Origin: Streptomyces sp. CB02009
GTDB lineage: Bacteria; Actinomycetota; Actinomycetes; Streptomycetales; Streptomycetaceae
Assembly: GCF_001905825.1 (NCBI RefSeq)
Contig: NZ_LIVV01000003.1
Coordinates: 416,956 to 480,955, forward strand
Reading direction: 5' to 3'
DNA length: 64,000 bases
The number at the start of each line of letters is the position of its first letter. Positions within the stretch are counted from its first letter, which is position 1. Position numbers and translations under genes: made by a program. Below the pieces are notes generated by a model, which saw only the letters and a program-made list of their open reading frames with translations, ran no database searches and was not told the DNA's origin. Positions 26,461 to 34,936 of this stretch are shown piece by piece.

Positions 26461-27834
26461 TCAGCACCACGGGCCGGTCACCGCGAACGTCGTCCCCGGC
26501 GTGTAGCAGTTGACGTACATGGTTCCCCGGTCGGGCGAGAAGGTGACGCCCGCGAACTCGCCCCACTCCGGGGCCTCGGGCGTGCCGATGTTCTGCGCGC
26601 CCCGCGCGAGCGCGTACACCTCGCCCCGCTCGCTCACCCCGAAGACGTGCTGCGCCCCGTCGCCGTCCTCGCAGACCATCAGGCCGCCGCTCGGCGCCAG
26701 GCAGATGTTGTCCGGCGACTCGCCGGGCAGCTGGATGTCGGTGTCCGGGCCGAAGACGACGACGAGGGTGAGCCGGCGCCGGTGCGGCTCGTACTTCCAG
26801 ACCTGGCCGAAGTGCGTCGCGCCGGAACCGTCGTTCACGCGCGCGAAGGAGGACACGAAGTACACGGCCCGGCCGCCCCAGTAGCAGCCCTCCAGCTTCT
26901 GGGCGTGCGTGATGCCCTTGGGGCCGAAGTCCTGCAGCCTGATGGGGGTCTGCGCCGCCTGCGGGTCCGGTACGGGGACCCACTCGATCCCCTCGAAGCG
27001 GGTGCCGGCCTCCTGGATCACCGAGAGGTCGGGGACGCCCGGCACCCGCATGGCCTCCAGGGCGCCGCCCGCGCGCAGCGAGCCCGTGCCGCCGAGCGGC
27101 CGGTGGGGGAGGAAGCGGTAGAAGAGGCCGAAGGGGCGCTCGAAGGCGTCCTCCGTCTCGTAGACGATGCCGCTCGCCGGGTCGATCGCGATCGCCTCGT
27201 GCTGGAAGCGGCCCATCGCGGTGAGCGGTACGGCGCCGGTGCGGCGCGGGTCGGCCCCGTCGACCTCGAAGATGAAGCCGTGGTCCTTGGTGTAGCCGTT
27301 CGTCCCGGCCCTGTCCTCGGTCTCCTCGCAGGTCAGCCAGGTGCGCCAGGGGGTGGGCCCGCCCGCGCAGTTGACGGCCGTGCCGGCGATGGCGACCCGC
27401 TCGCCGAGGACGTTGTTCCGACCGTCGAGTTCCAGCGCCGTACAGCCGCCCTTGCCGGCCGGGTCGTACGTCAGGCCGGGGACGGTCGGGACGCCGATCC
27501 TGCCGGTGACCCGGTTCTCGTGGTTGCGGACGAGGTGCACCCGGCCGCGGCGGCCGGCGAAGGCCCCCATGCCGTCGGGATTGCTGGGGACGAGGCCCTC
27601 GCCGGAGCGGAGCGGATCGCCCTGCCGGGAGAGGACCTTGTAGCGGAAGCCGGCCGGCAGGTCGAGCAGGCCCTCGGGGTCGGGGACCAGGGGGCCGTAG
27701 CCGGCCCGTCCCGTGTGGCCGCCGGGTGCGGCGCTCGCGCTGCCGGCGAAGAGTTCGGAGAGGGAGCCGGTGAAGGCGATCCCGGCGGCGGTGGCGCCGG
27801 TGCGGGAGAGGATCTGACGTCGTGTTGCGGACAT
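26461..27834 (-). CDS. PhoX-like (DUF839) Tat-secreted phosphatase
   Basis: 457 residues from ATG 27834. Twin-arginine signal ATRRQILSRTGATAAGIAF with a cleavage-like ASA, then a beta-propeller: HLVRNHENRVTG, LTCEETEDRAGTNGY, QHEAIAIDPASGIVYETED, CYWGGRAVYFVSSF, SPDNICLAPSGGLMVCEDGDG. Acidic loops fit the Ca/Fe-binding PhoX alkaline phosphatases. Predicted extracellular phosphoester hydrolase supplying phosphate. Confidence 0.9.
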   Translation of the reverse strand: MSATRRQILSRTGATAAGIAFTGSLSELFAGSASAAPGGHTGRAGYGPLVPDPEGLLDLPAGFRYKVLSRQGDPLRSGEGLVPSNPDGMGAFAGRRGRVHLVRNHENRVTGRIGVPTVPGLTYDPAGKGGCTALELDGRNNVLGERVAIAGTAVNCAGGPTPWRTWLTCEETEDRAGTNGYTKDHGFIFEVDGADPRRTGAVPLTAMGRFQHEAIAIDPASGIVYETEDAFERPFGLFYRFLPHRPLGGTGSLRAGGALEAMRVPGVPDLSVIQEAGTRFEGIEWVPVPDPQAAQTPIRLQDFGPKGITHAQKLEGCYWGGRAVYFVSSFARVNDGSGATHFGQVWKYEPHRRRLTLVVVFGPDTDIQLPGESPDNICLAPSGGLMVCEDGDGAQHVFGVSERGEVYALARGAQNIGTPEAPEWGEFAGVTFSPDRGTMYVNCYTPGTTFAVTGPWC

Positions 27835-27886
27835 GAGGCAACCCACTTTTCCTGTTGGCGGACAGGCGTGTGATGTGACGTGTGAC

Positions 27887-27930
27887 CCGCATGTGTGTAT
27901 CACGCGGTGTGGTGACACGTGAACATGCGG
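27887..27930. promoter_or_regulatory. Inverted repeat upstream of the PhoX-like gene
   Basis: Arms CCGCATGT (27887-27894) and ACATGCGG (27923-27930), 28 nt apart, 53 bp upstream of the start, in an AT-richer stretch. On the coding strand the site also has TTCAC and GGTCAC segments resembling half-units of PhoP PHO boxes; that resemblance is weak. Confidence 0.4.
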
Positions 27931-28006
27931 GCCACAAGTTCCTCATGTGGCGCCAGGGGGCGCCTTGTCGATCAGGCCGGGCTCGCGGCGCCGAGCTGAG
28001 GCGGCG

Positions 28007-28432
28007 TCAGGCCAGCTCGGCCGTGAGGGTGATCGTCGTGCCGGTGAGCGCCTGGCTGACCGGGCAGTTCTTCTTCGCGTCCTCGGCCAGCGCCTGGAAC
28101 TGGTCCGCGTCCAGGCCGGGGACCTCGCCGCGCACGGTCAGGTGGATGCCGGTGATGCCCTCGCCCGGCTGGAAGGTGACGTCGGCCTTGGTCTCCAGGC
28201 GGGTGGGCGGGTTGCCCGCCTTCGCCAGGCCGTTGGAGAAGGCCATGGAGAAGCAGGAGGAGTGCGCGGCCGCGATGAGCTCCTCGGGGCTCGTCTTCCC
28301 GTTGGGCTCCTCGGAGCGGGCCGGCCAGGAGACGTCGTACGAGCCGAGACCGGAGGAGTCGAGCGTGACGACACCCGAGCCCTTGAGGAGGTCGCCCTGC
28401 CAGACGGTGTGGGCGTGACGCACGGTGGCCAT
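28007..28432 (-). CDS. OsmC family peroxide-resistance protein
   Basis: 141 residues from ATG 28432 (AAAGGGA upstream). The family's two redox cysteines are in HSSCFSMAF and KKNCPVSQAL; the N-terminal strand WQGDLLKGSG and the SPEELIAAAHSS motif are intact. Thiol-dependent reductase of organic hydroperoxides, homodimeric. The Ohr/OsmC split is not certain from this reading. Confidence 0.92.
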   Translation of the reverse strand: MATVRHAHTVWQGDLLKGSGVVTLDSSGLGSYDVSWPARSEEPNGKTSPEELIAAAHSSCFSMAFSNGLAKAGNPPTRLETKADVTFQPGEGITGIHLTVRGEVPGLDADQFQALAEDAKKNCPVSQALTGTTITLTAELA

Positions 28433-28466
28433 GGTGGATCCCTTTCGATCGGGTACGGCCACCAAC

Positions 28467-29552
28467 CTACTGCGCGACCAGCCCCTTGGCGTCGCGGGCG
28501 AGCGCGGTGAGCCGGGAGATCGCCCGGAAGTACTTCTTGCGGTACCCGCCGTTCAGCATCTCGTCGCTGAACAGCCGGTCGAACGGCAGTCCGGAGGCGA
28601 GCACGGGTATCTCGCGGTCGTACAGCCGGTCGGCCAGGACGACGAGCCGCAGGGCCGTCGACTGGTCCGGGACGGGCTGGACGTCGGTGAGGCAGACCGC
28701 GGTGAGGTCGTCGGTGAGCGCGCCGTACCGGCTCGGGTGGACCCTGGCCAGGTGCTCGAGCAGGTGCGGGAAGTCGTCGAGGGAGGCGCCCGCCGTCGCG
28801 TACGCGGTCTCCGTGACGACCTGGTCGGAGTACGGGGACGGCGCCTCGGGCAGCCCGCGGTGGCGGTAGTCCTCGCCGTCGATCCGCAGCGGCCGGAAGT
28901 GGGCCGAGAGGCCCTGGATCTCGCGCAGGAAGTCGGCGGCGGCGAACCGGCCCTCGCCGAGCTTGCCGGGGAGCGTGTTGGAGGTGGCGGCGAGCGCCAC
29001 GCCCGATGCGACCAGCTTGCCGAGCAGGCTGGAGACGAGGACGGTGTCGCCCGGGTCGTCGAGCTCGAACTCGTCGATGCAGAGGAGGCGGTGCCCGCTG
29101 AGGGTCTTCACGGTCTGCTGGAAGCCCAGCGCGCCGACCAGGTTGGTCAGCTCGACGAACGTGCCGAACGCCTTCAGCGCGGGCTCGGCGGGGGTCGCGT
29201 GCCAGAGCGAGGCGAGCAGGTGGGTCTTGCCGACGCCGTACCCGCCGTCCAGGTACACCCCGCGCGGCCCGGTGGGGGCGGCCGGCTTCCGGGCGAACCA
29301 GCGGCGCTTCCCGGCGCCCGAGGCGTGCGCTCCGCCCAGGCCCTCGGCGAAGGTGCTCAGCGCCTTGACGGCGTCCGTCTGGCTCGGCTGGTTCGGGTCG
29401 GGGAGGTACGTGTCGAACCGCACGGAGTCGAAGCGCGGCGGCGGCACCATCTCCGCGACGAGCCGGTCGGCGGGGACGTGGGGCTCTCGGGAGCAGAGCG
29501 AGAGCGGGGCCGCTGAGGTGGATGCGGCTTCGGAGGGGGCACGGGTCGACAC
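28467..29552 (-). CDS. zapE: AFG1/ZapE-like AAA+ ATPase
   Basis: 361 residues from GTG 29552 (GGGGA upstream). Walker A DGGYGVGKTHLLAS, Walker B HRLLCIDEFELDD, sensor-like AATSNTLPGKLGEGRF and ATP-binding YGALTDDLT. In Gram-negatives ZapE helps Z-ring constriction; in actinomycetes the role is not known. Divergent from the RibD-C reductase with a 36-bp spacer. Confidence 0.9.
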   Translation of the reverse strand: MSTRAPSEAASTSAAPLSLCSREPHVPADRLVAEMVPPPRFDSVRFDTYLPDPNQPSQTDAVKALSTFAEGLGGAHASGAGKRRWFARKPAAPTGPRGVYLDGGYGVGKTHLLASLWHATPAEPALKAFGTFVELTNLVGALGFQQTVKTLSGHRLLCIDEFELDDPGDTVLVSSLLGKLVASGVALAATSNTLPGKLGEGRFAAADFLREIQGLSAHFRPLRIDGEDYRHRGLPEAPSPYSDQVVTETAYATAGASLDDFPHLLEHLARVHPSRYGALTDDLTAVCLTDVQPVPDQSTALRLVVLADRLYDREIPVLASGLPFDRLFSDEMLNGGYRKKYFRAISRLTALARDAKGLVAQ

Positions 29553-29588
29553 AGTTCCCCACTGTAAGCGCCATGTCAGACTCGGAGG

Positions 29589-30371
29589 ATGCGACGCCTG
29601 TTCCCTGTGACGGACATGACAGCCCACGCGACCGAGGCGGGAGACCGGGAATGGTCGCTCGACGAGCTCGCCGACGCCTACGCGTACCCGGAGCTCCCCG
29701 AGGGGGAGGGCGCCTGGCTGCGGGCCAACATGGTCTCCTCGCTCGACGGGGCGGGGCAGCACGACGGGCGCTCCCAGCCGCTCTCCTCGGAGACCGACAT
29801 GCGGATCTTCGGCACCCTGCGGGCCCTCGCGGACGTGGTCGTCGTCGGTGCGGAAACGGTACGCCTGGAGGGCTACCGCCCGGCACGCGCGCGTGAGGCC
29901 TTCGCGGCCCGCCGTGCCGCCGCCGAGCAGGGCCCGGCCCCGGTGATCGCCGTGGTCAGCGCCTCGCTGAAGCTGGACTTCTCGCTCCCGCTCTTCACCG
30001 AGCCGCTGGTGCCGACCCTGGTCCTCACCGGCGCCGCCGCGCCCGCCGAGCGGGTGCGGGCCGCGCGGGAGGCGGGCGTCGAGGTGCTGGTGGCGGGCGA
30101 CGGCGCCGGGGTGGACCCGGTCCGTGCCAAGGCGGTGCTCGCGGAGCGCGGGCTCCGGCGGCAGCTGACCGAGGGCGGGCCCCGGCTGCTCGGCCAGTTC
30201 GTGGCCGCGGAGGTCCTCGACGAGCTGTGCCTGGCGGTCTCGCCGACGATGACCGCGGGGGACGCCCAGAGGATCGCCGGGGGGCCCGCGGTGGCCGTGC
30301 CGACACGCTTCGCCGTGGCGTCGCTGCTGGAGCAGGACGGCTTCCTCTTCACCCGCTACCGTCGGATCTGA
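29589..30371 (+). CDS. Pyrimidine reductase family protein (RibD C-terminal domain)
   Basis: 260 residues. DHFR-like fold: WLRANMVSSLDGA, LSSETDMRIFGTLRALADVVVVGAET, and LTEGGPRLLGQFVAAEVLDEL, the RibD-C signature. Probable NADPH-dependent reductase of the riboflavin-reductase/DHFR superfamily; no deaminase domain and no rib gene nearby. GGAGG lies directly against the ATG at 29589, too close for good use; GTG 29607 is an in-frame alternative. Confidence 0.88.
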   Translation: MRRLFPVTDMTAHATEAGDREWSLDELADAYAYPELPEGEGAWLRANMVSSLDGAGQHDGRSQPLSSETDMRIFGTLRALADVVVVGAETVRLEGYRPARAREAFAARRAAAEQGPAPVIAVVSASLKLDFSLPLFTEPLVPTLVLTGAAAPAERVRAAREAGVEVLVAGDGAGVDPVRAKAVLAERGLRRQLTEGGPRLLGQFVAAEVLDELCLAVSPTMTAGDAQRIAGGPAVAVPTRFAVASLLEQDGFLFTRYRRI

Positions 30372-30477
30372 CAATCGGCGGAATTTGTCGTTCCGCTTAG
30401 CGTCCGCTGGGCACACTTACTGTCGCAGACCCCGTGCGGGCACGGGGAAGGATGGTTTCCGCAGAAGGGCTCCTGAG

Positions 30478-30960
30478 GTGTTCACAAGCGTTCTGATGAT
30501 CGAGAAGCCCCTGACGTCCGTCGACGTGGAATTCGTCACCACCCTGCACGGCGACGAGGGCGTGTCCTTCATCGTTCTGATGCAGCCCCGTGGTGACCAG
30601 GCCGATGTACTGCTGCGTGCCATCGACGACGTGGCCATGGGCGAACTGAAGGAAGCGACCCGCGAGGGCGACGAACCGGAGGGCAAGGAGGCCAGGCGCC
30701 CCGCCGAGCTGGCCCTGGAGCACTCGCTCCGGGCGCTGAGAGACGCCGGCTGCGAAGCGGTCGGACAGGTCGTCGAGGACCACCCGCTCACCAAGATGAA
30801 GGCGGTGGTGGAGGAGTCGGAGGCGGACGAGGTCATCGTGCTGACCGCCCCGCACTACGTGGAGGAGTTCTTCCACCGCGACTGGGCCTCCCGGGCCCGC
30901 CACAAGGTCGGAGTCCCCGTCCTCAAGCTCTTCGCCCACAGCGAGGAGGCGGCCGAGTAG
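30478..30960 (+). CDS. Conserved hypothetical protein, Usp-like alpha/beta fold
   Basis: 160 residues from GTG 30478 (AAGGG upstream). Alternating strands and helices with FIVLMQPRGDQADVLLRAIDD, and a C-terminal nucleotide-fold-like half: VVEESEADEVIVLTAPHYVEEFFHRDW, then VPVLKLFAH. It resembles universal-stress-type Rossmann domains but the ATP motif G-2x-G-9x-G-S/T is absent. A small hairpin (30430-30447) lies in the leader. Function not assigned. Confidence 0.75.
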   Translation: MFTSVLMIEKPLTSVDVEFVTTLHGDEGVSFIVLMQPRGDQADVLLRAIDDVAMGELKEATREGDEPEGKEARRPAELALEHSLRALRDAGCEAVGQVVEDHPLTKMKAVVEESEADEVIVLTAPHYVEEFFHRDWASRARHKVGVPVLKLFAHSEEAAE

Positions 30961-30975
30961 CCGCACGGCGTCCCC

Positions 30976-31003
30976 GTCCGCGCCCCGTGCAGGGGGCGCG
31001 GAC
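30976..31003 (+). terminator. Terminator after the Usp-like gene
   Basis: 11-bp stem (30976-30986 with 30993-31003) with a 6-nt loop, 16 nt after the stop. Confidence 0.75.
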
Positions 31004-31020
31004 ACGGGCCCGCCACGGCC

Positions 31021-31088
31021 GGCCCGCCACGCACCGGGCCCCGTCGCTCCCGCCGGCCCGCCACGCACCGGGCCCCGTCGCTCCCGCC
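31021..31088. repeat. Perfect 34-bp tandem repeat upstream of murC
   Basis: Two identical 34-nt units (31021-31054, 31055-31088), with a partial copy before them from about 31008. It lies in the murC leader/promoter region. Confidence 0.92.
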
Positions 31089-31156
31089 GGGCCCACCCGG
31101 CCGGAGCCACTAGGCTGGGGTCTTCCACGCTCGACGCACCCCGGGGAGAGATCCGC

Positions 31157-32548
31157 ATGGCACCCGCCATCCCTGCCGCCATGGAACGGCCGCACTTCAT
31201 CGGCATCGGCGGTGCCGGAATGTCGGGCATCGCGAAGATCCTCGCCCAGCGCGGCGCCAAGGTCGCCGGCAGCGACGCCAAGGACTCCGCGACCGCCCAG
31301 TCGCTGCGGGCCCTCGGCGCCACCGTGCACATCGGGCACGCCGCCGAGCACCTCGCCGACGACGCCTCCGCCGTCGTCGTCTCCAGCGCCATCCGCGCCG
31401 ACAACCCCGAGCTGGCCCGCGCCGCCGAGCTCGGCATCCCCGTCGTCCACCGCTCCGACGCGCTCGCCTCCCTCATGGACGGCCTGCGCGCGATCGCCGT
31501 CGCCGGCACGCACGGCAAGACGACGACCACCTCGATGCTGGCCGTCGCGCTCACCGAGCTCGGCCTCGACCCCTCGTACGCCATCGGCGGCGACCTCGCG
31601 GGTCCCGGCACCAACGCGCTGCACGGCGACGGCGAGGTCTTCGTCGCCGAGGCCGACGAGAGCGACCGCAGCTTCCAGAAGTACGACCCCGAGGTCGCGA
31701 TCGTCCTCAACGTCGAGCTGGACCACCACGCGAACTACGCCTCCATGGACGAGATCTACGAGTCCTTCGAGGCCTTCACGGCCAAGATCCGCCCCGGCGG
31801 CACCCTGGTCGTCGGCGAGCACGCGGGCGCCCGCGAACTGGCCCGCCGGGTCGCGGACCGCGACGGCCTGCGCATCGTCACGGTCGGTGAGACCGAGGAC
31901 TCCGACGCCCGCATCCTGAAGATCGTCCCGAACGGGATGAAGAGCGAGGTCACCGTCGCCCTCGACGGCGTCGAGCACACCTTCACCGTCTCCGTCCCCG
32001 GCCGCCACTACGCCCACAACGCCGCCGCGGCCCTCGCCGCCGGCGCCCGCGTCGGCATCGACCCGGCCGAGCTCGCCCAGGCCCTCACCGCGTACACCGG
32101 CGTCGGCCGCCGCCTCCAGCTCAAGGGCGAGGCGAACGGCGTCCAGGTCATCGACTCCTACGCGCACCACCCCACCGAGATGACCGCCGACCTGGAGGCC
32201 ATGCGCGGCGCCGCCGGGGCCTCCCGCCTCCTGGTCGTCTTCCAGCCGCACCTCTTCTCCCGCACGCAGGAGCTCGGCAAGGAGATGGGCGACGCGCTGG
32301 CCCTCGCCGACGCGTCCGTCGTCCTCGACATCTACCCGGCCCGCGAGGACCCGATCCCGGGCATCACCAGCGAGCTGATCATCGCCGCGGCGCGGCAGGC
32401 GGGCGCCGACGTGACGCCCGTCCACGACAAGACGACGGTTCCGCAGGTCGTGGCGGGAATGGCCGGACCCGGTGATCTCGTTCTCACCATGGGCGCGGGC
32501 GACGTCACGGACCTCGGCCCGCTGATCCTGGACCACCTGTCGAAGTAG
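31157..32548 (+). CDS. murC: UDP-N-acetylmuramate--L-alanine ligase
   Basis: 463 residues, cytosolic peptidoglycan precursor ligase adding L-Ala to UDP-MurNAc. N-terminal HFIGIGGAGMSGIAKILA, ATP loop AVAGTHGKTTTTS, central EADESDRSFQKYDPEVAI, VLNVELDHHANY, and GVGRRLQLKG with DSYAHHPTEM. GGGGAGAG precedes ATG 31157. Stands outside the division cluster, as I recall is usual in Streptomyces. Directly upstream of msrB. Confidence 0.97.
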   Translation: MAPAIPAAMERPHFIGIGGAGMSGIAKILAQRGAKVAGSDAKDSATAQSLRALGATVHIGHAAEHLADDASAVVVSSAIRADNPELARAAELGIPVVHRSDALASLMDGLRAIAVAGTHGKTTTTSMLAVALTELGLDPSYAIGGDLAGPGTNALHGDGEVFVAEADESDRSFQKYDPEVAIVLNVELDHHANYASMDEIYESFEAFTAKIRPGGTLVVGEHAGARELARRVADRDGLRIVTVGETEDSDARILKIVPNGMKSEVTVALDGVEHTFTVSVPGRHYAHNAAAALAAGARVGIDPAELAQALTAYTGVGRRLQLKGEANGVQVIDSYAHHPTEMTADLEAMRGAAGASRLLVVFQPHLFSRTQELGKEMGDALALADASVVLDIYPAREDPIPGITSELIIAAARQAGADVTPVHDKTTVPQVVAGMAGPGDLVLTMGAGDVTDLGPLILDHLSK

Positions 32549-32564
32549 CAGAGGGAGCGAGCTC

Positions 32565-32972
32565 ATGGCGTACGACGTCGAGAAGCCGGACGAGCAGTGG
32601 CGTGCGGAGCTGACCCCGGCGGAGTACCAGGTGCTGCGCCAGGCGGGCACCGAGCCCGCGTTCCGCGGCGAGTACACGGACACCACCACCACGGGCGTGT
32701 ACTCCTGCCGGGCCTGCGGCGCGGAGCTGTTCACGTCGAACGAGAAGTTCGAGTCGCACTGCGGGTGGCCGTCCTTCTTCGACCCGAAGGACAGCTCCGC
32801 CGTCGAGCTGATCGAGGACCGCTCCCACGGCATGGTCCGCACCGAGGTCCGCTGCTCCCGCTGCGGCTCCCACCTGGGCCATGTCTTCGAGGGCGAGGGC
32901 TACCCCACCCCGACGGACCAGCGGTACTGCATCAACTCGATCTCGCTGCGCCTGGAGCCCGCCGAGAGCTGA
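32565..32972 (+). CDS. msrB: Peptide-methionine (R)-S-oxide reductase
   Basis: 135 residues. Repairs methionine-R-sulfoxide. Two CxxC zinc pairs (CRACG and CSRCGSHLGHV), HCGWPSFF, and the catalytic Cys in RYCINSISL. 17 nt after murC with a GGGAGCGAG ribosome binding site, so cotranscribed. Length normal. Confidence 0.97.
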   Translation: MAYDVEKPDEQWRAELTPAEYQVLRQAGTEPAFRGEYTDTTTTGVYSCRACGAELFTSNEKFESHCGWPSFFDPKDSSAVELIEDRSHGMVRTEVRCSRCGSHLGHVFEGEGYPTPTDQRYCINSISLRLEPAES

Positions 32973-32999
32973 GCCGTCCTCCCGATCACGAGCCGAACC

Positions 33000-33019
33000 G
33001 TCCCCCCGATCGGGGGGAC
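33000..33019. terminator. Terminator after msrB
   Basis: Perfect 20-nt palindrome of Gs and Cs centred on ATCG-type core; flanking ACCG/CGGT extend the stem with a one-base bulge. It ends the murC-msrB unit before the next promoter. Confidence 0.7.
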
Positions 33020-33068
33020 ACGGTGGGCGGACTTCCCTAGGGTGTGCGGAGACACAGGGGGAGACCGC

Positions 33069-34562
33069 ATGGCACGCAGACAGTTACCGACGCTTCCGAC
33101 CTACCGCAAGGACGCGGTGACCCGGCAGCTGTGCGCACACGTCCACCTCGACGAGCACTTCGCCCGCGAGGTGGACACCGAGCTCACCGCGGACCGGATG
33201 ACGGCACTGGGACTCCCCCTCGGGATCCACCTGATCGCCCTCGCCCGCCACGCGCGGGCGGCGGTGCGCCGCCACGAGCGGCGCGACCGCCTCCTCTCCC
33301 GCCTCTTCCTCGCCCTCTGGGCCGGCCTCGCCGCCCTGGTGTGGGGCCTGGTGAGCGGCACCGCCGTCGGCCTGTGGGCGGGCGGCGCACTGGTGCTCGG
33401 CTCCCTCGCCGGCGCCTGGTGGGCGGTCCACGCCGCCCTGTCGGCGGCCTGGAGCGCGGCCCAGGACGTGTACTGGGGCACCGAACGCCCCGAGACCCTC
33501 GCCGAGCCCGTCGAGCGGACGGCCGAGGACCGGCTCCGGGCCCTCGCCAAGGCCAACGTGGTGCCGTACACCGCCTCCGCCGCCCGCACCCACCCCTTCG
33601 TCGGCAGCGGCACGAAGATCAAGGACGTCGTCTGGCAGCCCATCGACGTCTCGCGGCCCGCCGAGGACCCGGCGAACCCCGGACGCAAGCTGACCATCGT
33701 CCCCTTCGACGCCGTGGACCTGCACACCTACGTCGCCAAGGAGATGGCGAAGATCGCGGGCCTCGAAGGGCTCCGCGCCCGCAACCGGCTCTACGTGTCC
33801 GGCGACCACGTCCCGCTCCTCGCCCACGAGCTCCTCGAGGAACCGCAGGGCCGGCCGCGCGCCCAGATCGACACCGACCTCGTACGGACCGGACTGCTCA
33901 GCCCCGGCGCCGGGATGCGGACGTTCCTCAGCCTGGAGCGGGTCAGCGACGGCGGACGGGTGATCGTGACCATGCAGCTGCGGGCCCGGCTGCACCATCC
34001 CAGCCTCTCCTGGGAGGTGCTGGTCTTCGTCATCCCGCCCGTCGACGACGTCTACCACCGCGTCGGGGCCCTGCCGTTCCGCGGCTTCGAGCGGACCTGG
34101 AAACTGCTCACCACCACCCGCCGCGCCTGCTGGCCCGCACTGCGGGGAGCCTGGGGGCGCAACTCCGGACGGCGTACCGTCGACCGGGCCAGGGCCCGTG
34201 AACTCCGCCACTGGCGCAGGGAGATCTCCGAGCGGCAGCTCGTCTTCGACCACGGGGCGACGGGGAGCATCCGGGAGCGGATCTCCTCCTGGGACCAGAT
34301 GCTGCACAACGACCGCGCCGACTCCCGGGACTACCTGCACCGGCTCCAGAGCGGCGTCCTCACCGCCACCGAGCGGTTCCTCAAGGACCACCAGGTGGAC
34401 ACCAGTTCGTACGAGCAGGCGGTGCAGGTGATCAGCACCCAGACGTACAACATCTCGGGCGACATCCACGGCAGCAACGTCGGCAACCACGGCGTCGTCA
34501 ACCAGCACGGACCGGGCGGACAGCAGGGCGCGCCGTCCCCGCACGGCCAGGCCACCCCCTGA
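33069..34562 (+). CDS. Membrane protein with C-terminal Asn/Gly repeat motif
   Basis: 497 residues from ATG 33069 (GGGGGAGA upstream). Two membrane segments near 80-125 (LFLALWAGLAALVWGLVSG; LVLGSLAGAWWAVHAAL). A large soluble central region has no recognised enzyme motif and includes a Trp/Arg-rich stretch. The C-terminus has the motif TYNISGDIHGSNVGNHG followed by a Gly/Pro/Gln tail. The next gene begins with a near-identical motif. The pairing suggests the two proteins interact through it; family not identified. Confidence 0.75.
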   Translation: MARRQLPTLPTYRKDAVTRQLCAHVHLDEHFAREVDTELTADRMTALGLPLGIHLIALARHARAAVRRHERRDRLLSRLFLALWAGLAALVWGLVSGTAVGLWAGGALVLGSLAGAWWAVHAALSAAWSAAQDVYWGTERPETLAEPVERTAEDRLRALAKANVVPYTASAARTHPFVGSGTKIKDVVWQPIDVSRPAEDPANPGRKLTIVPFDAVDLHTYVAKEMAKIAGLEGLRARNRLYVSGDHVPLLAHELLEEPQGRPRAQIDTDLVRTGLLSPGAGMRTFLSLERVSDGGRVIVTMQLRARLHHPSLSWEVLVFVIPPVDDVYHRVGALPFRGFERTWKLLTTTRRACWPALRGAWGRNSGRRTVDRARARELRHWRREISERQLVFDHGATGSIRERISSWDQMLHNDRADSRDYLHRLQSGVLTATERFLKDHQVDTSSYEQAVQVISTQTYNISGDIHGSNVGNHGVVNQHGPGGQQGAPSPHGQATP

Positions 34563-34576
34563 ACGAGAGGAAACGC

Positions 34577-34906
34577 ATGAACACGTACAACTTCCACGGC
34601 CAGGTGTCCGGGAGCAACATCGGGGACAACGGCCGGGTGGAGATCCACCAGTACGGCACGGACCCGGCCAGCGCCGTGGCGATGGCGGCCCGGCTCGTCC
34701 AGTGGCTCCGCGAGCAGGAGACGGCCGCGAGCGCCGTCGCCCAGGCCGAGGCGGTGCACGGCGAACTCGTGACCGCCGAGCGCGAGGGCCGCCCCGCCGA
34801 CCAGGGCCGCATCCGGTCGGCGCTCACCGCCATCGAGCCGTACGTGACCGTCGGCAGCGGCGGTCTCGCCCTGGTCCAGGGGATCGCCGGCATCGTCGGC
34901 ATGTGA
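34577..34906 (+). CDS. Small protein with N-terminal Asn/Gly motif
   Basis: 109 residues from ATG 34577. Starts NTYNFHGQVSGSNIGDNG, matching the C-terminus of the preceding protein (TYN..G.[IV].GSN[IV]G..G). Then a helical stretch (AMAARLVQWLREQETAASAV, with VAQAEAVHGELVTAE) and a hydrophobic C-terminal segment GSGGLALVQGIAGIVGM. Similar in layout to the 113-residue protein at 53344. Interpretation as an effector partner is inference. Confidence 0.75.
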   Translation: MNTYNFHGQVSGSNIGDNGRVEIHQYGTDPASAVAMAARLVQWLREQETAASAVAQAEAVHGELVTAEREGRPADQGRIRSALTAIEPYVTVGSGGLALVQGIAGIVGM

Positions 34907-34936
34907 TCCCCTGGCGGGCCGCCCGGACGGCGCGCG

